Shown: positions 1-6,853, counted from the first letter of the stretch. The stretch is 7,428 nt of DNA from Bacteroidales bacterium (GCA_017530465.1 JAFXMJ010000577.1:1-7428); one strand, 5' to 3'. A program made the numbers and translations. Notes: generated by a model not told the origin, from the letters alone.

Positions 1-1
1 C

Positions 2-115
2 ACGCTGCAGCCGAATAACGGCTTGGGTTACATGCAGAATAGCCACCTCAAAGACGGCGATGAAGTGGTGATGGTGGCCACACGTAAGGGCACCGCAATT
101 ATCAAAGGTATGTAA
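2..115 (+). CDS. C-terminal fragment, possibly aminomethyltransferase (GcvT)
   Basis: An open frame enters from the left edge and ends at TAA (113-115), giving the last 37 residues of a protein. The tail reads T-x-Q-P, then GLGYM, then KDGDEVVMVATRKG and a short AIIKGM end. The order T-x-Q-P / G-x-GY / K-x-G-x-E-V / R-K / A-x-x-x-K resembles from memory the C-terminal beta-barrel of the glycine-cleavage T protein, which moves the aminomethyl carbon of glycine to tetrahydrofolate. The match is short and the usual K-L-P-F ending is missing, so this is tentative. A beta-pinwheel repeat of the GyrA/ParC type is a weaker alternative. It is convergent with the WbqC-family gene, and no hairpin terminator is visible in the 63 nt between them. 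Confidence 0.45.
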   Translation, partial: TLQPNNGLGYMQNSHLKDGDEVVMVATRKGTAIIKGM

Positions 116-156
116 AATTTCAGTTTGTACATTTTCTCTACTTTACTCTTTTATCT

Positions 157-191
157 CTCAACTTTCAACTTTAATCTTTCAGCTCTCAAGT
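157..191. repeat. Degenerate 7-bp tandem repeat (TTCAACT-like)
   Basis: Five consecutive heptamers can be aligned without gaps: CTCAACT, TTCAACT, TTAATCT, TTCAGCT and CTCAAGT. The plus strand is pyrimidine-rich throughout. The array begins in the short convergent gap and covers the stop codon and last residues of the minus-strand WbqC-family gene. It may be a decayed simple repeat; from memory, similar CAACTTT runs occur between genes in Bacteroidota. Confidence 0.5.
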
Positions 192-787
192 CTTCCGCAA
201 TTAAAAATTGCATCAATCACGCTCAGGTTTGGCTCGAATGGCATCCTCGAATCAAAGACCTGCGGGTAAGGCGTCGCATCGTAATAATCCTTCCCCTGAA
301 GCTGCGCCACTTTTGGGTGAATGACGTTCCTGAGGTCGATGTATTGCGGGGCGCCAGTGCGGATGTAGTCGTCGGTGCGCCTTATCTCCGCCCTAATGCC
401 GAGTATCGAGAGGAGGGTTTCGGTGAGTTGGCTATTGAAGTCAATCAGATACTCCGTCCTCCGCCTGAAAAACGGCTCTATTTCGTCCCTGAAATACATA
501 AAAAACGGCGACGAACCGTATGCAGAGGCTATTGCGTGCCAGTGTTTTGACTGCCACGGCACGGCGTAGCTTATCTTGACGTCGCGTGTGAGCTGCTTGC
601 TGCACGCCTTCACCACAGGCACCGTGAGGGTCATCCTGCCGCCTGGCGTGGCTATCTCGCAGCGGTTGCGGTAGGTCTGCTTGGGAAACGATTCCCATTG
701 CTCCACCATAGCCGCCTTATGTTCGGCTATCGCCCTGATATACTGCATATTGGGCAGATATGCCGTGCTTAACAATAGTTCTGACAT
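179..787 (-). CDS. WbqC-family protein
   Basis: The 202-residue product matches the WbqC-like family (from memory PF08889). Visible landmarks are an N-terminal YLPNMQY (10-16), a Q-x-x-RNRC segment (37-43), a basic strand ending TVPVVK (55-60), a W-Q-S-K-H-W-H stretch (78-84) followed by an S-P-F-F-x-Y-F segment (93-99), and the C-terminal F-x-PNLSVID-x-x-FN signature (184-196). The family was named from an O-antigen gene cluster and is widespread in Bacteroidota; its biochemical activity is not firmly established, so only a loose surface-polysaccharide link can be suggested. The first ATG (complement of 785-787) fits the family N-terminus, with no Shine-Dalgarno but an A/T-rich leader. The C-terminus stops about two residues after the FN-x-G motif, shorter than I would expect, where a 7-bp repeat begins. 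It is divergent from the AsmA-like gene. Confidence 0.88.
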   Translation of the reverse strand: MSELLLSTAYLPNMQYIRAIAEHKAAMVEQWESFPKQTYRNRCEIATPGGRMTLTVPVVKACSKQLTRDVKISYAVPWQSKHWHAIASAYGSSPFFMYFRDEIEPFFRRRTEYLIDFNSQLTETLLSILGIRAEIRRTDDYIRTGAPQYIDLRNVIHPKVAQLQGKDYYDATPYPQVFDSRMPFEPNLSVIDAIFNCGRLES

Positions 788-790
788 TTC

Positions 791-838
791 AAATTGGTGT
801 AATTTTCCGTTACAAAATTACAAATAAAACACCAATTT
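791..838. promoter_or_regulatory. Perfect 10-bp inverted repeat in divergent intergenic region
   Basis: AAATTGGTGT (791-800) is exactly complementary, in inverted order, to ACACCAATTT (829-838), with a 28-bp spacer. The arms lie just upstream of the WbqC-family start codon and enclose its putative -7 element (813-820). The position suits an operator for a dimeric regulator or a stem in the wbqC leader, but the A/T-rich surroundings raise the chance of coincidence. Confidence 0.45.
813..820 (-). promoter_or_regulatory. Putative -7 element for the WbqC-family gene
   Basis: On the minus strand this reads TAATTTTG, a full match to the Bacteroidota primary-sigma -7 consensus TAnnTTTG, 25 nt upstream of the ATG. 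No TTTG lies at the preferred 19-21 nt spacing; the nearest TTG is 24 nt upstream. The promoter is therefore plausible but imperfect. Confidence 0.45.
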
Positions 839-862
839 TTTTAACAATACGAAATTTTTTCT

Positions 863-870
863 TAATTTCG
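863..870 (+). promoter_or_regulatory. Putative -7 element for the AsmA/OmpA operon
   Basis: TAATTTCG differs at one position from TAnnTTTG and lies 26 nt upstream of the AsmA-like start codon, so transcription would start near position 877. No TTTG or TTG is found at the expected -33 position, which is only T-rich. It is the best candidate in the 109-bp divergent region on this strand. Confidence 0.4.
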
Positions 871-896
871 CTCTCGATTTATAATCAAATAATATT

Positions 897-3758
897 ATGA
901 AAAAGATAGTCAAGATTATCGGATTTACATTATTGGCAATACTTATATTGCTGATAGTCATACCTATATTCTTCAAAGACAAGGTCTTGAAGGCAGTCAC
1001 CGACGTGGCAGGGCATTATGTGGACGCCGACATCAATATCGGCAATCTCGATCTCAGTTTGATTTCCAATTTTCCCGGCGCGACGGTCGTATTGGACGAC
1101 GTTTCGGTAGTGGGTCGCAAGGAGTTCAAGGGCGACACGCTGGCGGCGTTTGACAACTTTGAGCTGACGATGAACGTGATGTCGCTCTTTGGCGGCAAAA
1201 TCAAGGTGAAATCGGTGGAGCTCAACAATCCCAAGGTCAATGTCATAGTCACCAAGCAGGGCAGACCCAATTACGACATCTCCATGCCTGACGACGATGA
1301 GGCGCAGGAGGAAGCCACGGAGGAGGATTCCGTAGTCACCAATTTTGCGTTGGCACTCAAGAAATTGAAAGTCAACAATCTGCACGTCACCTACACCGAT
1401 TCGGTCACGGATGTGCATGCGCTCATCGACCACCTGAATTTTGACCTTCGCGGCGACCTCAGCGACAAGGAGACAATACTCTCGGCGTTGATGGACATCG
1501 CAAGGCTCAATGTGCGTATGGGACCCATCATCTACATCAATGACGCAGTTGTGAGCCTCAAGTCAGATCTCGACGCCGATATGCAGAAGATGAAATTCAC
1601 CTTCAAGGAAAACCTTTTCCGCATCAACGAGCTTGGTCTTGAGCTTGACGGCTGGATTGCCGTGCCCGACACCAACGTAAGGATGGACTTGAAGTTTGGA
1701 GCTAAAAACACCGATTTCCTAAGCGTCTTGAGCATGATACCGGCGGAGTACGCCAAGGATTTGGAGGGCGTGAAGACGGCGGGCAAGTTTAGTTTTGATG
1801 GCGGGGCGCAGGGCGACTTCAATGCCGTGTCGTTCCCGAGATTTTGGGTGGATTTCATAGTTGATAATGCAAGGTTCCAATATCCCGACCTGCCCAAATC
1901 CGCCGAAAATATCAACATCGACGCCCACATCAAGTGTCCTAATGGCAATCTCGACAGCATCAACATCAACGTCAAAAAATTCCACCTCGAGATGGGCGAC
2001 AATCCCGTGGATGCCAAAATAATTGTGCAGACCTCTGCAAAAGACATTGCTCTCGATGGTAATGTGGACGCCAATCTCGACCTCGCCATCGTCAAAGACG
2101 TAGTGCCATTGGACGACATGACCATTGCGGGACTTGTCAAGGCTGGAATTTCTTTCAAGGGCAACCTCTCCGACATCGAGGAGGAACGTTACGACAAGTT
2201 TGCGGCCGAGGGTGACATCACCCTTGCCAACTTCCGCACAGTAATGACCGACTTGCCGCCCGTGGACATCCACAAGGCACACCTTATAATATCTCCGCAG
2301 GCGGGCAACCTCGAATACATGGATATGAATCTCGGCAAGTCGGATATGCACTTGGACGGCAAGATTGACAATATTTTCCAATACGTCTTTGCCGACAGCA
2401 CATTGAAGGCGGCTTTCAATTTCAAGAGCAACCTGTTGGATGTCAATGACATATACTCGTATGACCATTCACAGCCCGATGCAGCCGCTGCGCCGTCATC
2501 CGACCAGACAGATGCAGCCACACAAGCTCCCGAAGTGCCTACCAACATCGATTTTGCCCTCAATACTTCCATCAGCAAAATCCTGTACGATTCGCTCGTC
2601 ATTGACAACCTCGCCGGTCGCGTAGGACTCAAAAACGGCGTCGCCTCGCTCCAAAACTTAAAGTTTGACATGCTTGGCGGCAATACGCTTTGCAGCGGTC
2701 TCTACGACGGTGCAAACGCCAACCGTCCCAAAGTGGATTTCCAGCTCGACCTCAACAACATCGACATCCAGTCTGCCGCCAATACATTCAACACTGTGGA
2801 ACGCCTTGCGCCAATTGCAAAATCCACGCACGGCACACTCTCGGCAAAGCTTGATTTCAAGAGCGACATGGATGCATACCTCAATCCGATTTACAATACC
2901 GTCAATGGTCGTGGTCGTCTGATTACCAAGGAGATAAGCATCAGGGATTCCAAGGTGTTCCAATTGATTGGCAAGGCGTCCAACAATTCCAAACTCACCA
3001 ACCCGACAATGAAAAGCCTCGACCTCGGTTTCAAGATTGTGGATGGTACGGTGGACGTGGACACCACAGAGTTCAAGATTAGCGACGTAGAAGGAAAATT
3101 CTTTGGCAAACTCGGTCTCGACCAATCACTTGATATGAGCGTTGGCATACCAGTTGCAGGTACAATTGCCAACAGCCTGCTTGGCAAGGTGGTAGGTGGC
3201 GAGGCTGCAAGCACCATCAATGTATTGGCAAAGATAGGCGGCACAGTCACAGACCCAAAGTTGACAGGATTTAGCACCTCAGCCACCGACGCATTGAAGC
3301 AAGTTGTGGACGAAAAAGTAGCCGAAGTGAAGGAAAAAATGTCGGACGAGGCGAAGAAGATAATCGCCGACGCCAAGGCAAAGGCTGACAAACTCGTTGC
3401 CGACGCTAAGGCGCAGAAAGATAAATTGGTCAAGGAAGCTCGCGCCGCCGCCGAAAAGTCGAAGGCTGAAGCACAGAAAGTACGCGACGCTGCTGTCAAG
3501 AAGGCGCAGGACGAGGCCGACAAGCTCGTTGCCAAGGCCAACAACCCCGTAGCCAAGACAGCAGCCAAGAAGGCCGCTGACGAATCGGTAAAGAAAGCCA
3601 CCAAAGAGGCAGACAAGACCCTCGCCGCCGCCAATGCCAAGGCTGACGCTATGGTGACCGAGGCTGAGAAAAAAGGCGATGCCCTCGTTGCCACCGCACA
3701 AAAGGAAGCTGACAAAATCACCGCCGAAGCCAACAAGAAGGCGGAAAGCATAAAATAA
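897..3758 (+). CDS. AsmA-family inner-membrane-anchored periplasmic protein with coiled-coil tail
   Basis: The 953-residue product has one N-terminal membrane anchor (about 5-26, after MKK) with no cleavage site, so the rest should lie in the periplasm. Residues about 40-130 carry the AsmA N-terminal pattern: N-F-P at 58-60, V-x-L-D-D-V-x-V at 64-71, G-x-I-x-V near 100-104, N-P-K-V at 111-114, and N-Y-D-I at 125-128. An acidic insert (131-144) and an Ala/Pro-rich linker (about 526-549) separate beta-rich blocks. The second AsmA-type block spans about 550-790. The tail, about 797-953, is an Ala/Lys/Glu/Asp-rich helix with 11-residue periodicity. AsmA and TamB proteins are known or proposed to carry phospholipid between membranes; that role here is inferred from the family. 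The start at MKKIVKI directly precedes the anchor. The OmpA-type gene follows 30 nt downstream with no convincing promoter between, so they are probably co-transcribed. Confidence 0.9.
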   Translation: MKKIVKIIGFTLLAILILLIVIPIFFKDKVLKAVTDVAGHYVDADINIGNLDLSLISNFPGATVVLDDVSVVGRKEFKGDTLAAFDNFELTMNVMSLFGGKIKVKSVELNNPKVNVIVTKQGRPNYDISMPDDDEAQEEATEEDSVVTNFALALKKLKVNNLHVTYTDSVTDVHALIDHLNFDLRGDLSDKETILSALMDIARLNVRMGPIIYINDAVVSLKSDLDADMQKMKFTFKENLFRINELGLELDGWIAVPDTNVRMDLKFGAKNTDFLSVLSMIPAEYAKDLEGVKTAGKFSFDGGAQGDFNAVSFPRFWVDFIVDNARFQYPDLPKSAENINIDAHIKCPNGNLDSININVKKFHLEMGDNPVDAKIIVQTSAKDIALDGNVDANLDLAIVKDVVPLDDMTIAGLVKAGISFKGNLSDIEEERYDKFAAEGDITLANFRTVMTDLPPVDIHKAHLIISPQAGNLEYMDMNLGKSDMHLDGKIDNIFQYVFADSTLKAAFNFKSNLLDVNDIYSYDHSQPDAAAAPSSDQTDAATQAPEVPTNIDFALNTSISKILYDSLVIDNLAGRVGLKNGVASLQNLKFDMLGGNTLCSGLYDGANANRPKVDFQLDLNNIDIQSAANTFNTVERLAPIAKSTHGTLSAKLDFKSDMDAYLNPIYNTVNGRGRLITKEISIRDSKVFQLIGKASNNSKLTNPTMKSLDLGFKIVDGTVDVDTTEFKISDVEGKFFGKLGLDQSLDMSVGIPVAGTIANSLLGKVVGGEAASTINVLAKIGGTVTDPKLTGFSTSATDALKQVVDEKVAEVKEKMSDEAKKIIADAKAKADKLVADAKAQKDKLVKEARAAAEKSKAEAQKVRDAAVKKAQDEADKLVAKANNPVAKTAAKKAADESVKKATKEADKTLAAANAKADAMVTEAEKKGDALVATAQKEADKITAEANKKAESIK
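3354..3755 (+). repeat. 33-bp (11-residue) periodic coding repeat, coiled-coil tail of the AsmA-like protein
   Basis: From residue 820 the tail divides into 11-residue units that mostly begin D-x-x-V, such as DKLV, DAAV, DAMV or DALV. Unit starts are 820, 831, 842, 853, 864 and 875, then 895, 906, 917, 928 and 939, ending in ESIK. Ten units are exactly 11 residues. The single irregular unit (875-894) is 20 residues and holds NNPVAK (882-887), including the only proline of the tail. Hendecads usually form nearly straight or slightly right-handed coiled coils; the break suggests a hinge. Confidence 0.8.
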
Positions 3759-3788
3759 AATTGCAAAACCTGAATTGTTACAATAATT

Positions 3789-5684
3789 ATGAAAAGAATT
3801 GTTGCCATATTAGCACTTGCGGTCATTCCGTCGGTGATGACAGCACAGACCAATTGTCCCACCATCAAGTCAAAGGATTTGCAGAAACGCTATGCAGAGG
3901 CTTGCGAGCAGATGGAGACCGACAAGGAAACCGCAGTCAAGTCACTGACGGCTCTTGTCAACGTCGCCCCTGACTATTATCAGGCTACACTCGCCCTTGG
4001 TGGTTATTACCTCGACAGGATGAAGGACGCGCAGATAAGGTTTGAACAGAAAGAGGCATTGGCATACGCCAAGAGCGCGGAAAAATATCTCCAACAGAGT
4101 TTCAATACATGCAGCAGCTACGACAGCAGCCGCGCAACATTTTTGATAGGCGAATGTTATTACCTCTCGCGCAAGTACGACCTCTCCAAGACGTTGCTCA
4201 CCAACTTCTTGAACACCGACAATCCCGCCGGCTCGTGCATTGCCCTCGCCAAAAAACGCCTTTCAATGATTGACGATTACAACGAGATAATGGCAAACCC
4301 CATCAAGTTTGATTCCAAGATGCTAAGGAACGTCTCCACCAAAGACGACGAATTTTTGCCGTTGATTTCGCACGACGGCACGATATTGCTCTACACTCGG
4401 CGTCAAGGCAGGCGCAACGGCACTGCCATCGAGGAGCTTATGATGAGCACACTCGAAAAGATTGACGAAGAGGGCGAGGTGTTCTACCCAGGCATCAAGA
4501 TGGGGCCACCCTTCAATATGGGCGACCTTCAGGGCGGCGCGTCGCTCTCCATTGACAACCGCATCCTCTACATCACGATATGTCAGGGCGACAACTGCGA
4601 CATACATTTCAGCCGTAACGAAAACGGCGAATGGCAGCCGCTCGTCAAGCTCTCCAACACAGTCAATACGGAGTTTTTTGATGGTCAGCCGTCAATAGAC
4701 CCCACTGGCAACGTCCTTTACTTTGCCTCCAACCGTCCGGGTGGCTACGGTGGCTACGACCTTTACAAAGTGGAGCGCAAGACTGCCGATATGGCGTGGA
4801 GCGCACCCATCAACCTCGGCCCAACCATCAACACCGAGTTTGACGAAAAGACGCCCTATATGCACTGCGACGGCAAGACGCTTTATTTCTCGTCCAATGG
4901 TCACGGCGGCGTGGGCGGATTCGACATCTTCCACTCCCGCATAGACGACAACGGACAATTTACTAAGCCCAAAAACATGGGCTATCCCCTCAATACCGAG
5001 AGCGACGAAGTGGCGTACGTCGTAAGTGCCGACGGACAGCGTATCTATTTCTCCGCCAAGATGTTGAGCGGCATTGGCGGCTGGGACATCTATTGTGCTG
5101 AACTTTCGTCCGACAACCGCCCCGACCCTGTAGTTTTGCCCAAGACAGGACCACAGATTGTGGAGACCACAGTGCCTTTTGGTAAGACTGGCAATACCAC
5201 AATCACCGACACGGTGAGGTTTGGCGGCAAAAATACAATGGTCTATGAAGAATGGCGCAAAAAACCGTCCAACGAAATTGAATATATCGACTATTTCAAG
5301 AAGAAATCCACCGGTGACGAGACCACAGCAAAAAAGCACGGCGGCGCGATAGAATTGGAGGACATCAATTTCGATTTCAATTCGTCCAAGCTCTCCGCCC
5401 ACATCCAGGGTTATCTGAGCCGTATTGCCATATTCCTCAACGAATATCCGCAATATAATGTTGAGTTGCTCGGTCACACCGACGGCATCGGCAACGTAGA
5501 AGCCAATATGGCACTCAGCCAACGCCGTTGCCGCGCAGTTTACGACCACCTTGTTAAGAATGGCGTCAGCAAAAGCCGCCTGAGTTTCAAGGGTTTCGGC
5601 ATGTCCACGCCAATGGCACCCAACGACACCGACAAGGGCAGGGCATTGAACCGCAGGGTGGAATTGTTGTTAGTGAAAGAATAA
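3789..5684 (+). CDS. OmpA-family periplasmic protein with TPR and PD40 propeller (PorE-like)
   Basis: The 631-residue product begins with a signal peptide (KR, then a hydrophobic stretch to about 17) and a signal peptidase I site T-A|Q after residue 19, leaving an N-terminal Gln as is common in Bacteroidota. Residues about 30-165 are helical and TPR-like (NVAPDYYQATLALGGYYLD, 58-76). Residues about 185-440 form a PD40/WD40-like propeller with repeated blades: LYFASNRPGGYGGYDLYK (310-327), LYFSSNGHGGVGGFDIFH (365-382) and IYFSAKMLSGIGGWDIYC (419-436). After a linker, residues about 520-631 are an OmpA-C domain: INFDFNSSKL (526-535), GHTDG with D565, N-x-x-L-S-x-x-R with R580, and NRRVEL (621-626). 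D565 and R580 are the expected diaminopimelate-contacting residues. The order TPR, propeller, OmpA-C matches PorE of the type IX secretion system, but the carboxypeptidase-regulatory-like domain between propeller and OmpA-C and a lipobox are not seen. A T9SS role is possible, not shown. Confidence 0.9.
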   Translation: MKRIVAILALAVIPSVMTAQTNCPTIKSKDLQKRYAEACEQMETDKETAVKSLTALVNVAPDYYQATLALGGYYLDRMKDAQIRFEQKEALAYAKSAEKYLQQSFNTCSSYDSSRATFLIGECYYLSRKYDLSKTLLTNFLNTDNPAGSCIALAKKRLSMIDDYNEIMANPIKFDSKMLRNVSTKDDEFLPLISHDGTILLYTRRQGRRNGTAIEELMMSTLEKIDEEGEVFYPGIKMGPPFNMGDLQGGASLSIDNRILYITICQGDNCDIHFSRNENGEWQPLVKLSNTVNTEFFDGQPSIDPTGNVLYFASNRPGGYGGYDLYKVERKTADMAWSAPINLGPTINTEFDEKTPYMHCDGKTLYFSSNGHGGVGGFDIFHSRIDDNGQFTKPKNMGYPLNTESDEVAYVVSADGQRIYFSAKMLSGIGGWDIYCAELSSDNRPDPVVLPKTGPQIVETTVPFGKTGNTTITDTVRFGGKNTMVYEEWRKKPSNEIEYIDYFKKKSTGDETTAKKHGGAIELEDINFDFNSSKLSAHIQGYLSRIAIFLNEYPQYNVELLGHTDGIGNVEANMALSQRRCRAVYDHLVKNGVSKSRLSFKGFGMSTPMAPNDTDKGRALNRRVELLLVKE

Positions 5685-5688
5685 TGTA

Positions 5689-5711
5689 GGGGCGTACCTT
5701 GTGTACGCTCC
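5689..5711. repeat. REP-like palindromic hairpin after the OmpA-type gene
   Basis: GGGGCGTAC (5689-5697) pairs with GTACGCTCC (5703-5711) around a 5-nt loop, nine base pairs including one G-T wobble. It starts four bases after the stop codon and is flanked by TGTA (5685-5688) and TACA (5715-5718), which would extend the palindrome if GTG at 5712-5714 is bulged. The pattern recalls, from memory, small dispersed repeats with a TAGGGGCG start found between bacterial genes. It has no T-run of its own, so it is more likely a dispersed repeat or mRNA 3'-end stabiliser than a terminator. Confidence 0.55.
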
Positions 5712-5728
5712 GTGTACATTGACACAAA

Positions 5729-5766
5729 AAAAATGGACGCACACACATTGGTGTACGTCCATTTTT
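5729..5766. terminator. Bidirectional intrinsic terminator between ompA-type gene and mdh
   Basis: AAAAATGGACG (5729-5739) and CGTCCATTTTT (5756-5766) form a perfect 11-bp stem. It can continue, after one C-A mismatch, with four more pairs (5741-5744 with 5751-5754), closing on a 6-nt loop. A run of eight A on the left (5726-5733) gives a U-tract for transcripts arriving from mdh, and the T-run at 5762-5766 serves transcripts from the OmpA-type gene. It sits in the 107-bp gap between the two convergent stop codons. Confidence 0.85.
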
Positions 5767-5791
5767 AATTATTTTCTGATATTATCGCGAA

Positions 5792-6733
5792 TTACACGAG
5801 GTTGAGCGATTTGAGTGCCTCAACGTTGCCGCGTACCGACTGTGCGCTTGCAGCGAATTTGGCCTTCTCGTCTTCATTGAGGTCGAGCTCAACAATCTTC
5901 TCGATGCCGTTCTTACCGAGGATAACGGGAACGCCGATGCAGAGATCCTTCTCGCCGTACTCGCCTTCGAGCAATACAGAGCAGGGAATCATCTTCTTCT
6001 GGTCGTGGATGATGCTCTCTACAACGAATGCTCCAGCTGCGCCCGGTGCGTACCAAGCAGATGTGCCGAGGAACTTGGTGAGGGTTGCACCGCCCACCAT
6101 AGTCGATTTAACAACCTCGTCGATTTTTTCAGCGGAGAGGAAGTTGCTTACGGGCATGCCCTTGTATGTGGCGAAGCGTGCCATAGGAATCATTGTGGTG
6201 TCGCCGTGACCGCCGATTACAAAGCCTTCTACCTCGTTGGCATTGCAGCCGAGAGCCTGAGAGAGGAAATACTTGAACCTCGAGCTATCCAATGCGCCGC
6301 CCATACCGATAACGCGGTTTTTGGGGAGGCCGAGAGCTTTGAGCGTCAGGTATGTCATCGTATCCATCGGGTTGGAGATACAAACGATGATGGCGTTCGG
6401 GGAGTATTTGAGGATTTGCTCTGCAACGCTCTTAACGATGCCAGCGTTGACGCCGAGAAGTTCCTCGCGAGTCATGCCGGGCTTGCGGGGGATGCCGGAC
6501 GTGATTACTACTACGTCAGAATTTGCAGTCTGCGAATAATCGTTGGTGCAGCCGGTGAGACGGGTGTCGAAGCCCAAAAGCTGAGCGGTCTGCATCATGT
6601 CCATTGCCTTGCCTTCCGAGATGCCTTCCTTGATGTCGAGCATTACAACCTCGTCGGCTACTTCGTTAAATGCAAGCACGTTAGCGCACGTAGCACCTAC
6701 GTTGCCTGCTCCTACTACTGTTACTTTACTCAT
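5792..6733 (-). CDS. mdh: Malate dehydrogenase (NAD-dependent, LDH-like type)
   Basis: The 313-residue product interconverts malate and oxaloacetate with NAD in the cytoplasm, linking the partial TCA or reductive branch used by many Bacteroidota to make fumarate and succinate. The Rossmann glycine motif GAGNVG is at 8-13, followed by the adenosine-ribose acidic residue D33 in MLDI. The mobile loop IPRKPGMTREELL (81-93) carries R83 and R89 that bind the dicarboxylate; Arg at this site marks malate rather than lactate specificity. N121 (ISNPMD), D149 and R152 (LDSSRF) and the catalytic H176 (GGHGD) complete the active site. Length and motifs fit the short LDH-like MDH group, and the protein looks intact. 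It stands alone between a terminator and its own promoter and is divergent from ruvX. Confidence 0.97.
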   Translation of the reverse strand: MSKVTVVGAGNVGATCANVLAFNEVADEVVMLDIKEGISEGKAMDMMQTAQLLGFDTRLTGCTNDYSQTANSDVVVITSGIPRKPGMTREELLGVNAGIVKSVAEQILKYSPNAIIVCISNPMDTMTYLTLKALGLPKNRVIGMGGALDSSRFKYFLSQALGCNANEVEGFVIGGHGDTTMIPMARFATYKGMPVSNFLSAEKIDEVVKSTMVGGATLTKFLGTSAWYAPGAAGAFVVESIIHDQKKMIPCSVLLEGEYGEKDLCIGVPVILGKNGIEKIVELDLNEDEKAKFAASAQSVRGNVEALKSLNLV

Positions 6734-6773
6734 TTTAATGCTATTTATTAAGTTTTCTACTTAAAATTTTCCA

Positions 6774-6806
6774 CAAATATAAACAAAAGTATTGTATGTT
6801 GACAAA
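6774..6806 (-). promoter_or_regulatory. mdh promoter (Bacteroidota primary-sigma type)
   Basis: Reading the minus strand, TTTG (complement of 6803-6806) is followed after 21 nt by TATATTTG (complement of 6774-6781), matching both the -33 and the -7 consensus. The expected start site, near 6767, leaves a leader of about 33 nt before the mdh ATG, which is A/T-rich and has no Shine-Dalgarno sequence. Confidence 0.75.
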
Positions 6807-6816
6807 AAAAAGTGAA

Positions 6817-6853
6817 AAATTTTTTCTTATGGCTGTCGGCAGCAAAAAAATTT
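6817..6853. promoter_or_regulatory. Imperfect palindrome between divergent mdh and ruvX promoters
   Basis: A short GC core, GCTG (6832-6835) and CAGC (6840-6843) around TCGG, is flanked by AAATTTTTT (6817-6825) and its exact inverted partner AAAAAATTT (6845-6853). The two flanks are offset by unequal spacers (6 nt against 1 nt). The right arm touches the ruvX -33 box. It might be a protein-binding site or only A/T-tract coincidence. Confidence 0.25.

Noticed and set aside
125..550. Plus-strand frame of 141 codons opposite the WbqC-family gene
   Set aside because: It lies almost wholly antisense to a gene with clear family motifs and carries no recognisable domain.
3761..3788. TTGCAA and TACAAT spaced like an E. 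coli -35/-10 promoter upstream of the OmpA-type gene
   Set aside because: The primary sigma factor of Bacteroidota uses TTTG and TAnnTTTG, and neither occurs here. Co-transcription with the AsmA-like gene is the simpler reading.
2891..3868. Long antisense frame of 325 codons opposite the AsmA coiled-coil tail
   Set aside because: It arises because the repeated Ala/Lys/Asp codons (GCC, AAG, GAC) give no stops on the other strand. Its product is a low-complexity Ser/Ala-rich string with no recognisable family.
4482..4608. C-x4-C pair (C265, C270) in the OmpA-type propeller as a metal or redox motif
   Set aside because: The protein has nine scattered cysteines after the signal peptide and no matching metal-site pattern, so no function can be read from this pair.
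4692..5549. Antisense frame of 285 codons opposite the OmpA-type gene
   Set aside because: The plus-strand frame has clear PD40 and OmpA-C motifs over the same region; the antisense product shows no motif and no promoter.
5747..5755. ATTGGTGTA in the terminator loop also occurs in the inverted repeat at 793-801
   Set aside because: A nine-base match in A/T-rich sequence is weak, and the contexts (terminator loop and divergent promoter) differ. Not treated as a shared operator.
6005..6751. Plus-strand frame of 248 codons opposite mdh
   Set aside because: The minus strand encodes a complete malate dehydrogenase with every catalytic motif; the opposite frame has no recognisable domain.
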